From: Myxococcus flavus | GTDB taxonomy: Bacteria; Myxococcota; Myxococcia; Myxococcales; Myxococcaceae | Assembly (NCBI RefSeq): GCF_050038885.1 | Contig: NZ_CP143624.1 | Location: 372,001-436,000, forward strand | Reading direction: 5' to 3' | Length of the DNA: 64,000 bases | Shown here: in pieces, positions 26,460-34,319 of the stretch | How positions within the stretch are numbered: the first letter of the stretch is position 1 | Layout of the letters: each line of letters begins with the position of its first letter | Made by a program: the position numbers and the translations under genes | The notes under the pieces: model-generated | Seen by the model: the letters and a program-made list of their open reading frames with translations, nothing else | The model's database searches: none | What the model was told of the DNA's origin: nothing

Positions 26460-27860
26460 TCACAGCATGGGCATGCCGCGCGTCGTCACGCCCTTGCCGC
26501 CCTTGCTCCCGGAACTGCCCGTGTGCCCGAGCAGGTAGAAGGACTCCTGGCGGGGAACGAAGAACTTCCAACCCTCGTCGGTGAGGTAGGCCGGGTCCTC
26601 CATCATCACGAACACCTTCTGTCCGTCCCACTCCGGCACCGGGGTGGCGGTATTCAGCTCGATGGCGATGTACGAGCCCTTGCGGAGCGTCTTCGGCGCC
26701 TCCTGACGGCTCGCCGAGCGGAAGTCGATGCTCGCGCCCAGCGCGTGTCCCTGGTTGCCCAGCGGATGGCTGTACACCATCGCCTCGATGCCCTTCTCCT
26801 TCATCTCCGCCATCGTCTGCTCATACACCTCCGCGGACGAGCGGCCCGGCCGGGAGGCGCGCAGCATCAGCGCGTCCTGGAGCTCGAGGGTGTTGCCCAG
26901 CGCGCGCTTCAGTCCGTCGGGCACGTCCGTCTCGCCCTCGCGCAGCACGTAGGCCATCTTCTGCCAGTCCGAGTTCAGCCCCATGTAGGTGATGCCGAAG
27001 TCCACGTGCAGCAGGTCTCCGCGGAGGATGACGACGTCCTCCTTCGCGGGCGCCAGGAAGCCTCGCGAGGTGGAGCCGTCCATCCCCTTGCGCTGCACGC
27101 GCAGGTCCGGCTGGAACCAGGTGTCCACGCCGAGCTGCCAGAGCCTGTCGTAGAGGAAGCGGCGCACGTCGCCGACCGTCGTCTTCCCCGGCACCACCAC
27201 CTCCGGAGAGAAGGCCTCCTTCACCACCATCTCCGTCAGCTCCACCAGCCGCTGGTAGTGCTTCCACTCCTCGGGGAGGCGCGTGTCCAGGTACTCCTCG
27301 ATGAGCGGCGCCGCGCTGATGAAGCGGGCCTCCGCTTCCGCGCCCAGCGCCTCCACCAGGAAGGCATAGCTGTCACGCGTCAGGCTGCGCGTCACCCCGC
27401 GCTTGCCGCCAATCCCCAGGGCAATCGTCCGGGGCTGATGGCGCGCGACCAGGTCCGCCAGGATTTCCTGCGGCTTGCGCCCCTCGGCGGGCAGCGCGAA
27501 GAAACGCGCGAGCGTGGCCTCCGAGTAGCCGGTGAGCGCCACGCGCAGGAGGCCCGCGTCTCCCCCATCGATGAACACGAAGATGTCCCGATTGCCGGCA
27601 TAGGGCCGCGGCGGGGCGATGAACTGGGTGAGCGGGTCGTCGTGGAACTCCTCGTTGACGACCACCCACATGCCCACGCCGTGACGGCGCATCATGTCGA
27701 GCAGCATGCCGTGGCGCTTCTCCAGCCAGGCCTCGCGCTCGGCAATCTGCTCCGACCAGGGCAACAGCGCCGGCACCTTGGCGCCGGTGGCACCATTCCC
27801 CGTGGTGGTACAGGCGGCCAGCAACAACAGCGGCAAGGCCGCCCACTTCACGGACTTCAT
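26460..27860 (-). CDS. M24-family metallopeptidase lipoprotein
   Basis: 466 aa with a lipoprotein signal (LLLLAAC, Cys about 17). The C-terminal two thirds is a pita-bread M24 domain. Candidate metal ligands are Asp in LHVDFGI, Asp in LNSDWQKM, His in GNQGHALG, Glu in YIAIELNT and Glu in VMMEDPAYLT. It resembles Xaa-Pro peptidases or creatinase-like enzymes and probably acts in the periplasm. Substrate specificity is not determinable. Confidence 0.88.
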   Translation of the reverse strand: MKSVKWAALPLLLLAACTTTGNGATGAKVPALLPWSEQIAEREAWLEKRHGMLLDMMRRHGVGMWVVVNEEFHDDPLTQFIAPPRPYAGNRDIFVFIDGGDAGLLRVALTGYSEATLARFFALPAEGRKPQEILADLVARHQPRTIALGIGGKRGVTRSLTRDSYAFLVEALGAEAEARFISAAPLIEEYLDTRLPEEWKHYQRLVELTEMVVKEAFSPEVVVPGKTTVGDVRRFLYDRLWQLGVDTWFQPDLRVQRKGMDGSTSRGFLAPAKEDVVILRGDLLHVDFGITYMGLNSDWQKMAYVLREGETDVPDGLKRALGNTLELQDALMLRASRPGRSSAEVYEQTMAEMKEKGIEAMVYSHPLGNQGHALGASIDFRSASRQEAPKTLRKGSYIAIELNTATPVPEWDGQKVFVMMEDPAYLTDEGWKFFVPRQESFYLLGHTGSSGSKGGKGVTTRGMPML

Positions 27861-27912
27861 GCGAGGACTCCCATCGAGAAGGAGCCCTCACCGTACCTCA
27901 GGAACCAGGAGT

Positions 27913-27952
27913 CCTCCGCCCCCAGAGCCCTTGGCGTCTCTGGAGGCGGAGG
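27913..27952 (-). terminator. hairpin between the 76-aa gene and the M24 gene
   Basis: CCTCCGCC-C-CCAGAG pairs with CTCTGG-A-GGCGGAGG: 14 bp with one mismatch and a 10-nt loop. It lies about 190 nt after the 76-aa gene and 50 nt before the M24 gene on the same strand. No T-run follows. The rest of 27861-28142 contains no convincing gene. Confidence 0.4.
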
Positions 27953-28142
27953 GCCTGGGGCGCATCCCCTCCCTCGCTCCCTGGAATTCCGCGCTCCAGC
28001 CTCTCCGGATGGACCCGTCCCCAACTTCCGAGTCACGTGGTCGTCGGCCCCCCAGGTCACGACGCGTCCACCCTTCCAGATGACGGCTGTCCCCCGACGC
28101 CGTCCAGCCAGAGCGGGGCCTTCCCCCTCCCGCGCGCCAACC

Positions 28143-28373
28143 TCAGAAGCTGGCGATCTGGAACTCGAAGTCGAATGCCTCGAGCTCCATCCCCCCCAGG
28201 TCCTCCGCGTTCCCCCCTACTTCCACCACGACGCTCCGTACGTCCCCCTGGCCTCCCCCGGTGATGCCCCCGTCCGACCGCGCCCCCCAGCCGCCGCCCA
28301 TGGCGCCCCGCCCCTCCTCCGGTGCCCAGATACCGCTCGCGTCTCCACGGCCCCGCGCATCACCACGAAACAT
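28143..28373 (-). CDS. small Gly-rich hypothetical protein near the CHAT locus
   Basis: 76 aa. The N-terminal 50 residues are rich in Gly, Arg and Asp, and the C-terminus is acidic and aromatic (ELEAFDFEFQIASF). There is no signal peptide. AGGGGG five bases before the ATG and a biased codon choice support it as a real gene. It lies past the terminator of the sigma-CHAT transcript, so it needs its own promoter or readthrough. It could be a peptide precursor or a protease substrate, but nothing in the sequence proves this. Confidence 0.55.
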   Translation of the reverse strand: MFRGDARGRGDASGIWAPEEGRGAMGGGWGARSDGGITGGGQGDVRSVVVEVGGNAEDLGGMELEAFDFEFQIASF

Positions 28374-28386
28374 CGCTCCCCCTTTT

Positions 28387-28411
28387 GGGAGGCGCGCCCC
28401 TATTGCCTCCC
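28387..28411 (-). repeat. inverted repeat before the 76-aa gene
   Basis: GGGAGGC and GCCTCCC form a perfect 7-bp stem with an 11-nt spacer, ending about 6 nt upstream of the SD of the 76-aa gene. It may be an operator or a leader hairpin. Confidence 0.35.
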
Positions 28412-28456
28412 TGATCTCAGATACGGACCCAGCCCTTTTTCTTGTGTATTCTGTTC

Positions 28457-28490
28457 AAAAAAATCCGGGGCGCCCCGTCTGGAGCGCCCC
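28457..28490 (-). terminator. intrinsic terminator of the sigma-CHAT-62aa transcript
   Basis: On the minus strand GGGGCGC pairs with GCGCCCC and is followed three bases later by seven T residues. It lies about 50 nt after the 62-aa gene's stop and is the clearest Rho-independent terminator in this part of the window. Confidence 0.85.
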
Positions 28491-28541
28491 GTGAGGCCTG
28501 TATCGCCTGAGCGATTCAGGAGAGCCCTGAGACGGCTGTGT

Positions 28542-28730
28542 CTAACGCTGAGGTTCCGTGGCGTCGTCGCCCGGCTGAGACGACGTATTCACGGTCGGAG
28601 CGACGGACATCTTCGCTGAGTACGGCGGGTGTGCCGTCAGCCCCGGTGTCGGCTCCGGCGGCGGATCATGCGGATTGATGCTCACCACGCGCCCATCCCG
28701 CTGAGGCTTCTTCGAAAGCTTCTTCACCAT
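28542..28730 (-). CDS. small Lys/Pro-rich hypothetical protein downstream of CHAT gene
   Basis: 62 aa. The N-terminus is basic (MVKKLSKKPQRDGR) and the middle is Pro-rich (HDPPPEPTPG, AHPPYSAK), likely disordered. No signal or membrane segment. A strong SD (GAGGGGG, 5 nt from the ATG) and biased codons indicate a real gene. It starts 96 nt after the CHAT gene and is followed by a T-tailed terminator, so it is the last gene of the sigma-CHAT operon. It may be a substrate or partner of the CHAT protein; this is inference from position. Confidence 0.7.
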   Translation of the reverse strand: MVKKLSKKPQRDGRVVSINPHDPPPEPTPGLTAHPPYSAKMSVAPTVNTSSQPGDDATEPQR

Positions 28731-28826
28731 CGCATCCCCCTCGCTGCGGCACCGGCGGGCTCCGGCGACATGCCATCCCCCGGCCTCCGCTCCCGGTTCA
28801 ACGCGGCGAGTCGGATTTCTTGGCGC

Positions 28827-31814
28827 TTATTCGAAGAGAAGGATGCCGTGGACCCAGTCCGAGGACGGGTGGGTGGCCAGCCAGTTGCGCCGCTCGTCCC
28901 GGAGCGCCAGCGCGGCGGGCGCGCCGCCCCGGATGCGCTCTCGCACCGCCTCGAAGAAGCGGCCCGCCGAGTCGGGGATTTCGACCGTGGACGCCAGCAC
29001 GGTGGAGGCCCCCGCCTCGATGAACGCCACGGGCAGGCTGAAGGCCTCATGAAGGAAGGGCGTGGCCCGGGCCGCGCTGCACGTGGCCAGCAACACCAGG
29101 GGCGCGTGCTCCAGCTTCAGCGCGCGCACCTGGGCGGCGGACAGCGCGTAGCGGCCATCCATTTCAGGCGAAAGCACCACCAGCGAGGCATCGGACATCT
29201 CCGGACTGAAAACGCCGTGCGCGTGAATCTCCACCTCGCTGGCCTGGGCCATGGCGGCGAGCACCCGGGTGGGCGTGGCCTGCATGCCCGACAGCTCGAG
29301 GCGCCTTGGGTCTGGCGTGGCTGGCGGCGCCAGGGGCGGCAGTCGAGGCAGGCCCAGCGCCGACGGGGCGTCCACGCCGTTGACGACGAGGTGCGGGCCC
29401 ATGTCCGGCGCCCGCTTCGGGGGCGCCCCCTGAGGACGGCCCACGCGATAGCTCCAGGCGATGTCGGCGGGGAGCAGCCCTCGCAAGCCATGGACGGGGG
29501 GCAGCGCCAGCACATCCACCTGCGCACACCCCCGCAGGGCGGACTGAAGTGACGGGGGCACCAGGCTGGAGGCATCCCGCCCCAGGGGCTCCTTCCGGCT
29601 GGCGTCGAAGTGGCCGCGCAGCTCGCCCTGGGCGTCGCGCAGGGCCACCACGGAGCGCTCGTAGTCCACGGCCACGCCCAGCACACACCGGTCCGGAGCC
29701 TCCACCCGAAGCGCGGCGCCCATCAGCGAGAGGGCTTCGCCCGCATCCCCACGCCGGCCCGCCTCATGCGCCAGCACGTTGTAGGCGCCCATCCGCGTCT
29801 TGCGGGCGTCCACGTCGTCGGGCAGTGACTCCGCCTGCTGAATGGCGCTGCGCAGCAGCTCCAGGCCCATGGCGCGGTCGCGTTCGAGCACGAATTGCCC
29901 CTCGGCGAAGCTCATCTGCGCGAGCTTGCCCGCCGAGGGCTGGCCGCGGCGCAGCTCGGACAAGGTGCGCCGCAGCAGGTCCGCGTCCTGACTGTCGGCG
30001 CCGAAGCGCGCCAGGTTGGACAGCAGCAGCGCGCCGGGCAGCCCCAATGAGCCGCCGCACTCCAGGGCCCGCTCCAGCTCGTGCCGCGCCTCCTCCGCGT
30101 CGAACTCCAGCCAGGCCAGGTACGCCAGGTTGCGGTGGACGTACGTCCGTTGCTCGCAGGACTCCGGCATCCGAGCCAGCGACTCGCGCAGGTATGCCCG
30201 CGCGCTGGCGACGTCCAGCCGGTAGCGGGCGATGTGCGCCAGCTCCTGGAGGAACTGCTGCTCCAGCTCCCATTCCTCCAGCTCCCGGGACGCCTGCCAC
30301 CCGCTCCACGCATGCTCGAAGGCCTCGGCCGGGCGGTTGAGCGCGAGGTACAGGTCCGACAGCCGCTTCTTCAGCGTGACGCAGCGGTAGCTCAGCCCCT
30401 GGCCCCGACAGGCGCTCACGGCCGCGCGCAGCCGCGCCTCCGCCTTCCACCAGTCACCGCTGCGCGCCTCGGCGCCCGCGAGCTCGCGCTCGGCCAGCAG
30501 GGACAACCAGGGGTCGTCTGCCTCGCGAGCGAGCCGGGTGAAGTCCTCCAGGTGGCGCGGCACGGCCATCTGGTTGACGAGCGCGCCCAGGTACAGGTCG
30601 TCCTCGCCCGCGAGGCGAAGCGTCTCCAGGAAGCGCTGTCGCTGGGGTGATGGCAGCTCCCCACGCACGAGCTTCGCGTAGTCGACCGCCAGGGGCGCGC
30701 GGTGCCCGAAGTCCCGCTGCGCCACGCGGAGCACGTAGTGCCGGAGCACGGCGCCGCCCTGGACGCCGTCCAGCACGTCGGCCAGGGGCAACAGGCGCAG
30801 CGCCCGCTCGCGCGACGGAGCGGCCCGCACCGCGTCGTAGAAGGCCAGCCGGACGATGCCAGGGAACCGCCGGGCCTCTTCCAGGGGCAGCCGCGCCTGG
30901 GCGTCCACCATCAAGTCCCGCACCGCCGCTCGCGCCCCCTTCCAGGCCCGGCCGCGCGCCTGCGTCTGCTGTCGGAGCGCCCGTGCCCGGCTCCGGGCCT
31001 CCTCGCTCCAGCCCGGCGCGCCCTGCTTCGCCACCGCGTCGAAGGCCTCCGCGGCCAGCAGCGTCAGCCCCATCTGCCGCAGCACCAGCGCCCGGTTCCA
31101 CTGCGCCTGGGCATGGTCCGGCGCCTGCCGCAGCACCCCGTCCAGCAGCGCCAGGGCATCCTCGGGGTGCCCCTGCTCCAGCGCGATGATGGCCAGGTCG
31201 CTGTCCCGGTCCGGCGACGACGGCATCCGGTGAAGGAAGTCCGAGGCCTGCCGCAGGTCCTTGCGGACGAGGTACGCGGCGGCGATGCCATGCAGGTCGC
31301 CCCGGTCCTCCAGGTCCGCCAGCGCTCGCAAGGGCACCACGGGCGTGGCGACAGCGTCCGCCGCGCCGGCGCGCAAGGGCGCGTAGGGCCGGTGGGCATC
31401 CGCGTGCGCATAGGCCACCCGGGCCTCGAGGATGCGCGAGGAGGCCTGCCCGAGCCACACCTCGTCCCGGACCTCACGCACGGTCGGCTTGAAGACGAAA
31501 AACAGCAGGATGGCCGCCGCCATGGCGCCCACCGCGCCCAGGGTCCATCGAACACGCGCGCGCCATGTGGCGGCAGGACGCGACGTCGGGGGTACCGGCA
31601 CGAAGGACTCCAGCGACGCGTCGGCCGCGTCCTCCTCCAGCACCTTGGGGTCACCCAGGGCATGGAAGCCCAGGAGCTCCAGCTGCATCGCCTCGTGCAA
31701 TCCATTCGCGCATGGGTCGCAGCGGGCGAGATGGTGACGGAAGTTCTCCTCGTCCACCGGCGTCAGCTCACCGTCGAGAAAGAGCGAGAGCCGGTTGCAG
31801 AGCGGGCTCATCAC
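28827..31814 (-). CDS. anti-sigma zinc finger, transmembrane, TPR-like, CHAT protease fusion
   Basis: 995 aa. Residues 1-40 are an anti-sigma zinc-finger domain (zf-HC2 type; His-x3-Cys-x2-Cys in HLARCDPC). One membrane span lies at about 88-108. Residues about 120-740 are helical repeats of TPR character. The C-terminal ~200 residues form a CHAT domain, with the putative catalytic His in EIHAHGVFS and Cys in LLATCSAARA. The gene overlaps the ECF sigma gene by 4 nt with a good SD (GGAGGCGG). The likely role is to bind the sigma factor at the membrane and release it on a signal, perhaps through proteolysis. With the N-terminus cytosolic, one span would put the CHAT domain in the periplasm. Confidence 0.88.
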   Translation of the reverse strand: MMSPLCNRLSLFLDGELTPVDEENFRHHLARCDPCANGLHEAMQLELLGFHALGDPKVLEEDAADASLESFVPVPPTSRPAATWRARVRWTLGAVGAMAAAILLFFVFKPTVREVRDEVWLGQASSRILEARVAYAHADAHRPYAPLRAGAADAVATPVVPLRALADLEDRGDLHGIAAAYLVRKDLRQASDFLHRMPSSPDRDSDLAIIALEQGHPEDALALLDGVLRQAPDHAQAQWNRALVLRQMGLTLLAAEAFDAVAKQGAPGWSEEARSRARALRQQTQARGRAWKGARAAVRDLMVDAQARLPLEEARRFPGIVRLAFYDAVRAAPSRERALRLLPLADVLDGVQGGAVLRHYVLRVAQRDFGHRAPLAVDYAKLVRGELPSPQRQRFLETLRLAGEDDLYLGALVNQMAVPRHLEDFTRLAREADDPWLSLLAERELAGAEARSGDWWKAEARLRAAVSACRGQGLSYRCVTLKKRLSDLYLALNRPAEAFEHAWSGWQASRELEEWELEQQFLQELAHIARYRLDVASARAYLRESLARMPESCEQRTYVHRNLAYLAWLEFDAEEARHELERALECGGSLGLPGALLLSNLARFGADSQDADLLRRTLSELRRGQPSAGKLAQMSFAEGQFVLERDRAMGLELLRSAIQQAESLPDDVDARKTRMGAYNVLAHEAGRRGDAGEALSLMGAALRVEAPDRCVLGVAVDYERSVVALRDAQGELRGHFDASRKEPLGRDASSLVPPSLQSALRGCAQVDVLALPPVHGLRGLLPADIAWSYRVGRPQGAPPKRAPDMGPHLVVNGVDAPSALGLPRLPPLAPPATPDPRRLELSGMQATPTRVLAAMAQASEVEIHAHGVFSPEMSDASLVVLSPEMDGRYALSAAQVRALKLEHAPLVLLATCSAARATPFLHEAFSLPVAFIEAGASTVLASTVEIPDSAGRFFEAVRERIRGGAPAALALRDERRNWLATHPSSDWVHGILLFE

Positions 31815-32404
31815 GCACCGCCTCCGCCGGTCAGCGGCAGCAACAGTTCCTTCAGCTCCTTGCGGGCCTGGTAGAGCCAGCTCCCCACGGTGCCTTCGGG
31901 CACCCCCATGCGCTGGGCGATGGCGCGGTAGCGCAGCCCGGAGGCGTGCAGGGTGTAGGCCTCACGCACGCGCGGATTGGAGAGCTGGGCGATGGCGCTC
32001 CGGAAGTCCTGCTCGGAGATGTGCTCCCACACCTCCTGCGCTTCCGGCTCGGGCGCCGCGACCTCGTCGCGCACCAGGCGCAGCTCCGGGCGCTCCTGCT
32101 CCAGCAGCTCCGAGCGTCGTTTGCGACACTGGTCCAGGAAGTGATTGGTGAGCGCGCGACACAGCCACGCCCTGTAGACCGGCTCCGGCTGCGCGGAGAG
32201 CGAACCGTGGTGCAGCAGTCCGCGCGTGAGCGCCTCCTGCACCAGGTCCTCCGGGTCAATGCCTCCCTGACCGCACAGCCGCTTCGCCAGGGCCAGCAGC
32301 ATGGGCCTGACACGATGCGCGAACTCCTCGAACTCGTCGGGATGCACACCCGTACTGTAGGCCACAGGAATTCGAATGACTGTGGCAATGCGATGGCCGC
32401 TCAT
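31811..32404 (-). CDS. ECF-type RNA polymerase sigma factor
   Basis: 197 aa from the ATG at 32404, which has a textbook SD (AAGGAGG, 8-nt spacing); the longer frame needs a TTG at 32449. Region 2 is seen in FAHRVRPMLLALAKRLCG and GIDPEDLVQEALTRG, region 4 in YRAIAQRMGVPEGTVGSWLYQARKEL. It overlaps the anti-sigma/CHAT gene (ATGA), a standard sigma/anti-sigma arrangement. It probably activates its own operon; I could not find a convincing ECF promoter upstream. Confidence 0.93.
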   Translation of the reverse strand: MSGHRIATVIRIPVAYSTGVHPDEFEEFAHRVRPMLLALAKRLCGQGGIDPEDLVQEALTRGLLHHGSLSAQPEPVYRAWLCRALTNHFLDQCRKRRSELLEQERPELRLVRDEVAAPEPEAQEVWEHISEQDFRSAIAQLSNPRVREAYTLHASGLRYRAIAQRMGVPEGTVGSWLYQARKELKELLLPLTGGGGA

Positions 32405-32581
32405 CGACCCGGCCTCCTTCCACGCCTCTCGAAACGTGGTTCGGGCCAATCCTTGGGAAGCCGTCGTGAAGCAGACTTAATCGCATTCAGTTGCGCTCGC
32501 TCACGGACATCCCCTCCGCCCCCAGGGCCAGGACGATGCAACCTGGCGGAATTCGATGCCGGCCGGGCCTGGGGCGATGGT

Positions 32582-32595
32582 GGAGCGTACGCTCC
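32582..32595. repeat. 14-bp perfect palindrome upstream of the ECF sigma gene
   Basis: GGAGCGTACGCTCC is a perfect palindrome, 6 nt past the stop of the hydrolase gene and about 180 nt before the sigma gene. No T-run follows, so it fits a dimeric regulator site better than a terminator. The remaining 32405-32581 should hold the sigma promoter. Confidence 0.4.
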
Positions 32596-32601
32596 TGGCA
32601 C

Positions 32602-33360
32602 TCAGCGCACCGTGGCGAGAAACCCGTCCAGCAGTGTGTTCACCACGTCCGGTGCATCGAGCTGCACCCAATGGCCCGTGCCCTCCACCTTCGCGTGCGG
32701 CAGCTCGGGGACGAGCCGGTGGTACGAACCAGGCTCCTCGTTGAGGGCCGTCACCACCGACAAGCGCGGACCCGGGTAGGCCCGAAGCGGCGCCACCGGG
32801 TCGAAGTCCAGCAACGCCCCCAGCCCGCCTCGGACGCCCGCCTGCGACGTCGCACGCATCTCCGAGAGCACGCGCTCTCGCACTTCCGGGCGGGACGGCG
32901 CCAACATGGGCGACCAGGCCTCCTCCACCACCGCGCTCCACGCTTCGGTGGCCAGCACGGCCATCAAGCCCCGCGCCTGTTCCTCCGGAATCAGGCGCCC
33001 GTCCGAGGCTGGGTCGAGCAGGAACAGCCCCGCGACCCGGTCCGGGTGCGCCCCCGCGTATGCCACGCTGACGGCGCCGCCCAGGCTGTGGCCCACCAGC
33101 ACGAAGCGCTGGAGCCCCAGCCCGTCCACCACCGTCCCCACGTCCCGCGCGAAGTCCTCCACGCGGAACTGGCCATCCGGCGGGAGCGCCGACCGGCCGT
33201 GCCCTCGCAGGTCCAGCGCGACGGCCCGCCGGGTCCGCCGCAGGTGCGCGAGCTGCGCGCTCCAGTGCATGGTGTTTCCCGCGCTCGCATGGACGAAGAC
33301 GACCGGCAGACCGCCCTCGCCTCCGTCGTCGACGTTCAGCATTCCGATGGACCGCATCAT
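32602..33360 (-). CDS. alpha/beta hydrolase
   Basis: About 252 aa. Alpha/beta-hydrolase fold with the oxyanion segment VVFVHASAGNTMHW, nucleophile elbow VGHSLGG (Ser about 95) and C-terminal His in GTGHWVQLDAPD. The frame extends to 33426, but GGAGG lies just before the paired ATGs at 33360/33357. It is divergent from the WYL regulator, which probably controls it. Substrate unknown. Confidence 0.9.
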   Translation of the reverse strand: MMRSIGMLNVDDGGEGGLPVVFVHASAGNTMHWSAQLAHLRRTRRAVALDLRGHGRSALPPDGQFRVEDFARDVGTVVDGLGLQRFVLVGHSLGGAVSVAYAGAHPDRVAGLFLLDPASDGRLIPEEQARGLMAVLATEAWSAVVEEAWSPMLAPSRPEVRERVLSEMRATSQAGVRGGLGALLDFDPVAPLRAYPGPRLSVVTALNEEPGSYHRLVPELPHAKVEGTGHWVQLDAPDVVNTLLDGFLATVR

Positions 33361-33429
33361 GATGACCTCCACTGGCCTCGAGGCGCGCAGCCGTGCGCGA
33401 CGTGATGCTTGTGGAGTACGGCCCATCCC

Positions 33430-33453
33430 TGTCAGAAACTGTCACCAATGACA
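33430..33453. promoter_or_regulatory. candidate operator between hydrolase and WYL regulator
   Basis: TGTCA is repeated at 33430-33434 and 33440-33444, and the second copy forms an inverted repeat with TGACA at 33449-33453 (4-nt spacer). The array overlaps the start codon of the regulator gene (33448), as expected for autoregulation. Confidence 0.5.
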
Positions 33454-34206
33454 CGGGTCGACCGGGTGATGCGTCTGATGGACTTCCTGCGGGCACGCGA
33501 GGCGACCACCGTCGCGGAGATTGCCGAGGCGCTCGACGTGAGCCCGCGCACCGTGCATCGCGACCTGGCGACGCTCCGGCAGCGCGGTGTCCCGCTGAGC
33601 AGTGACTCGGGGCCCGGCGGTGGCGTCCGCCTGGAAAGGGACCGGGGCGTGACGGCCGTGCACCTGTCCCAAGAGGAGGTGGTCGCGCTCTGGCTGGCCG
33701 CCAGCCTCTCCGCCACGGGCTCCACGCTGCCCTGGGGCAACGCGGCGCGCTCGGGGCTCCAGAAGCTCTTCGCCAGCGTCCCCAAGGAGCGTGCCCGGGG
33801 AATGCGCGCGCTCTGCCGTCGGGTGGTGGTGGGACGGCCCGCGAGCGCCCGGGTGCTGGCGGACGTCGGCACGCCACCCGAGGAGCTGCTCGCCGTCTTC
33901 GAGCGCGCCTTCCGTGAGCAGGTCTGCCTGTCCTTCGAATACCGCGACCGCCACGGCAACACGAGTCGGCGGTGCGTGGAGCCCCACGGGCTGCTCGTCG
34001 AGGCGCCCGTCTGGTACGTGCTGGCCCGGGACGTGGAGAAGCAAGCGGCGCGCATGTTCCGGATGGACCGGATCCGCCGGGCCCGCCTCGTCCCGGACCG
34101 CCCCTTCACGCCGGACATGGAGGGCCTCCAAGCGCAGGCGCATGCCCAGCGCGACCAGGCCCGAGGGCTCTCCTCCGAGGACGCCCCCCTCGAACGCGCG
34201 GGATGA
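33448..34206 (+). CDS. YafY/WYL-domain transcriptional regulator
   Basis: 252 aa. The N-terminal winged helix-turn-helix (VDRVMRLMDFLRAREATTVAEIAEALDVSPRTVHRDL) is followed by a WYL domain (LSFEYRDRHGNTSRRCVEPHGLLVEAPVWYVLARD), a ligand-sensing fold that often binds nucleic acid or nucleotides. The start was set at 33448, where the HTH homology begins. It is divergent from the alpha/beta hydrolase. Confidence 0.93.
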   Translation: MTRVDRVMRLMDFLRAREATTVAEIAEALDVSPRTVHRDLATLRQRGVPLSSDSGPGGGVRLERDRGVTAVHLSQEEVVALWLAASLSATGSTLPWGNAARSGLQKLFASVPKERARGMRALCRRVVVGRPASARVLADVGTPPEELLAVFERAFREQVCLSFEYRDRHGNTSRRCVEPHGLLVEAPVWYVLARDVEKQAARMFRMDRIRRARLVPDRPFTPDMEGLQAQAHAQRDQARGLSSEDAPLERAG

Positions 34207-34319
34207 GGCACGGGCGCATGCCCGCCCGCATCAGCAGTCCGTGCGACAAGCCGGGCCGGAGGGTAGGCTGCGCGCCCGCCGGAGCCGGAGTGCGCGCCGG
34301 AGTCGCCAGGAGTCACACG

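Noticed and set aside
27857..28060. 67-aa minus-strand frame between the M24 gene and the 76-aa gene
   Set aside because: Overlaps a hairpin and the M24 start region, Pro/Gly/Arg-rich without SD; probably not coding.
28143..28373. 76-aa protein as a definite RiPP precursor
   Set aside because: No maturation enzyme (LanB/C/M, YcaO, radical SAM, ATP-grasp) lies nearby, so only a cautious small-protein call is made.
32582..32595. Palindrome GGAGCGTACGCTCC as a terminator of the hydrolase gene
   Set aside because: A full stem would leave a 2-nt loop and no T-run follows; listed only as a repeat.
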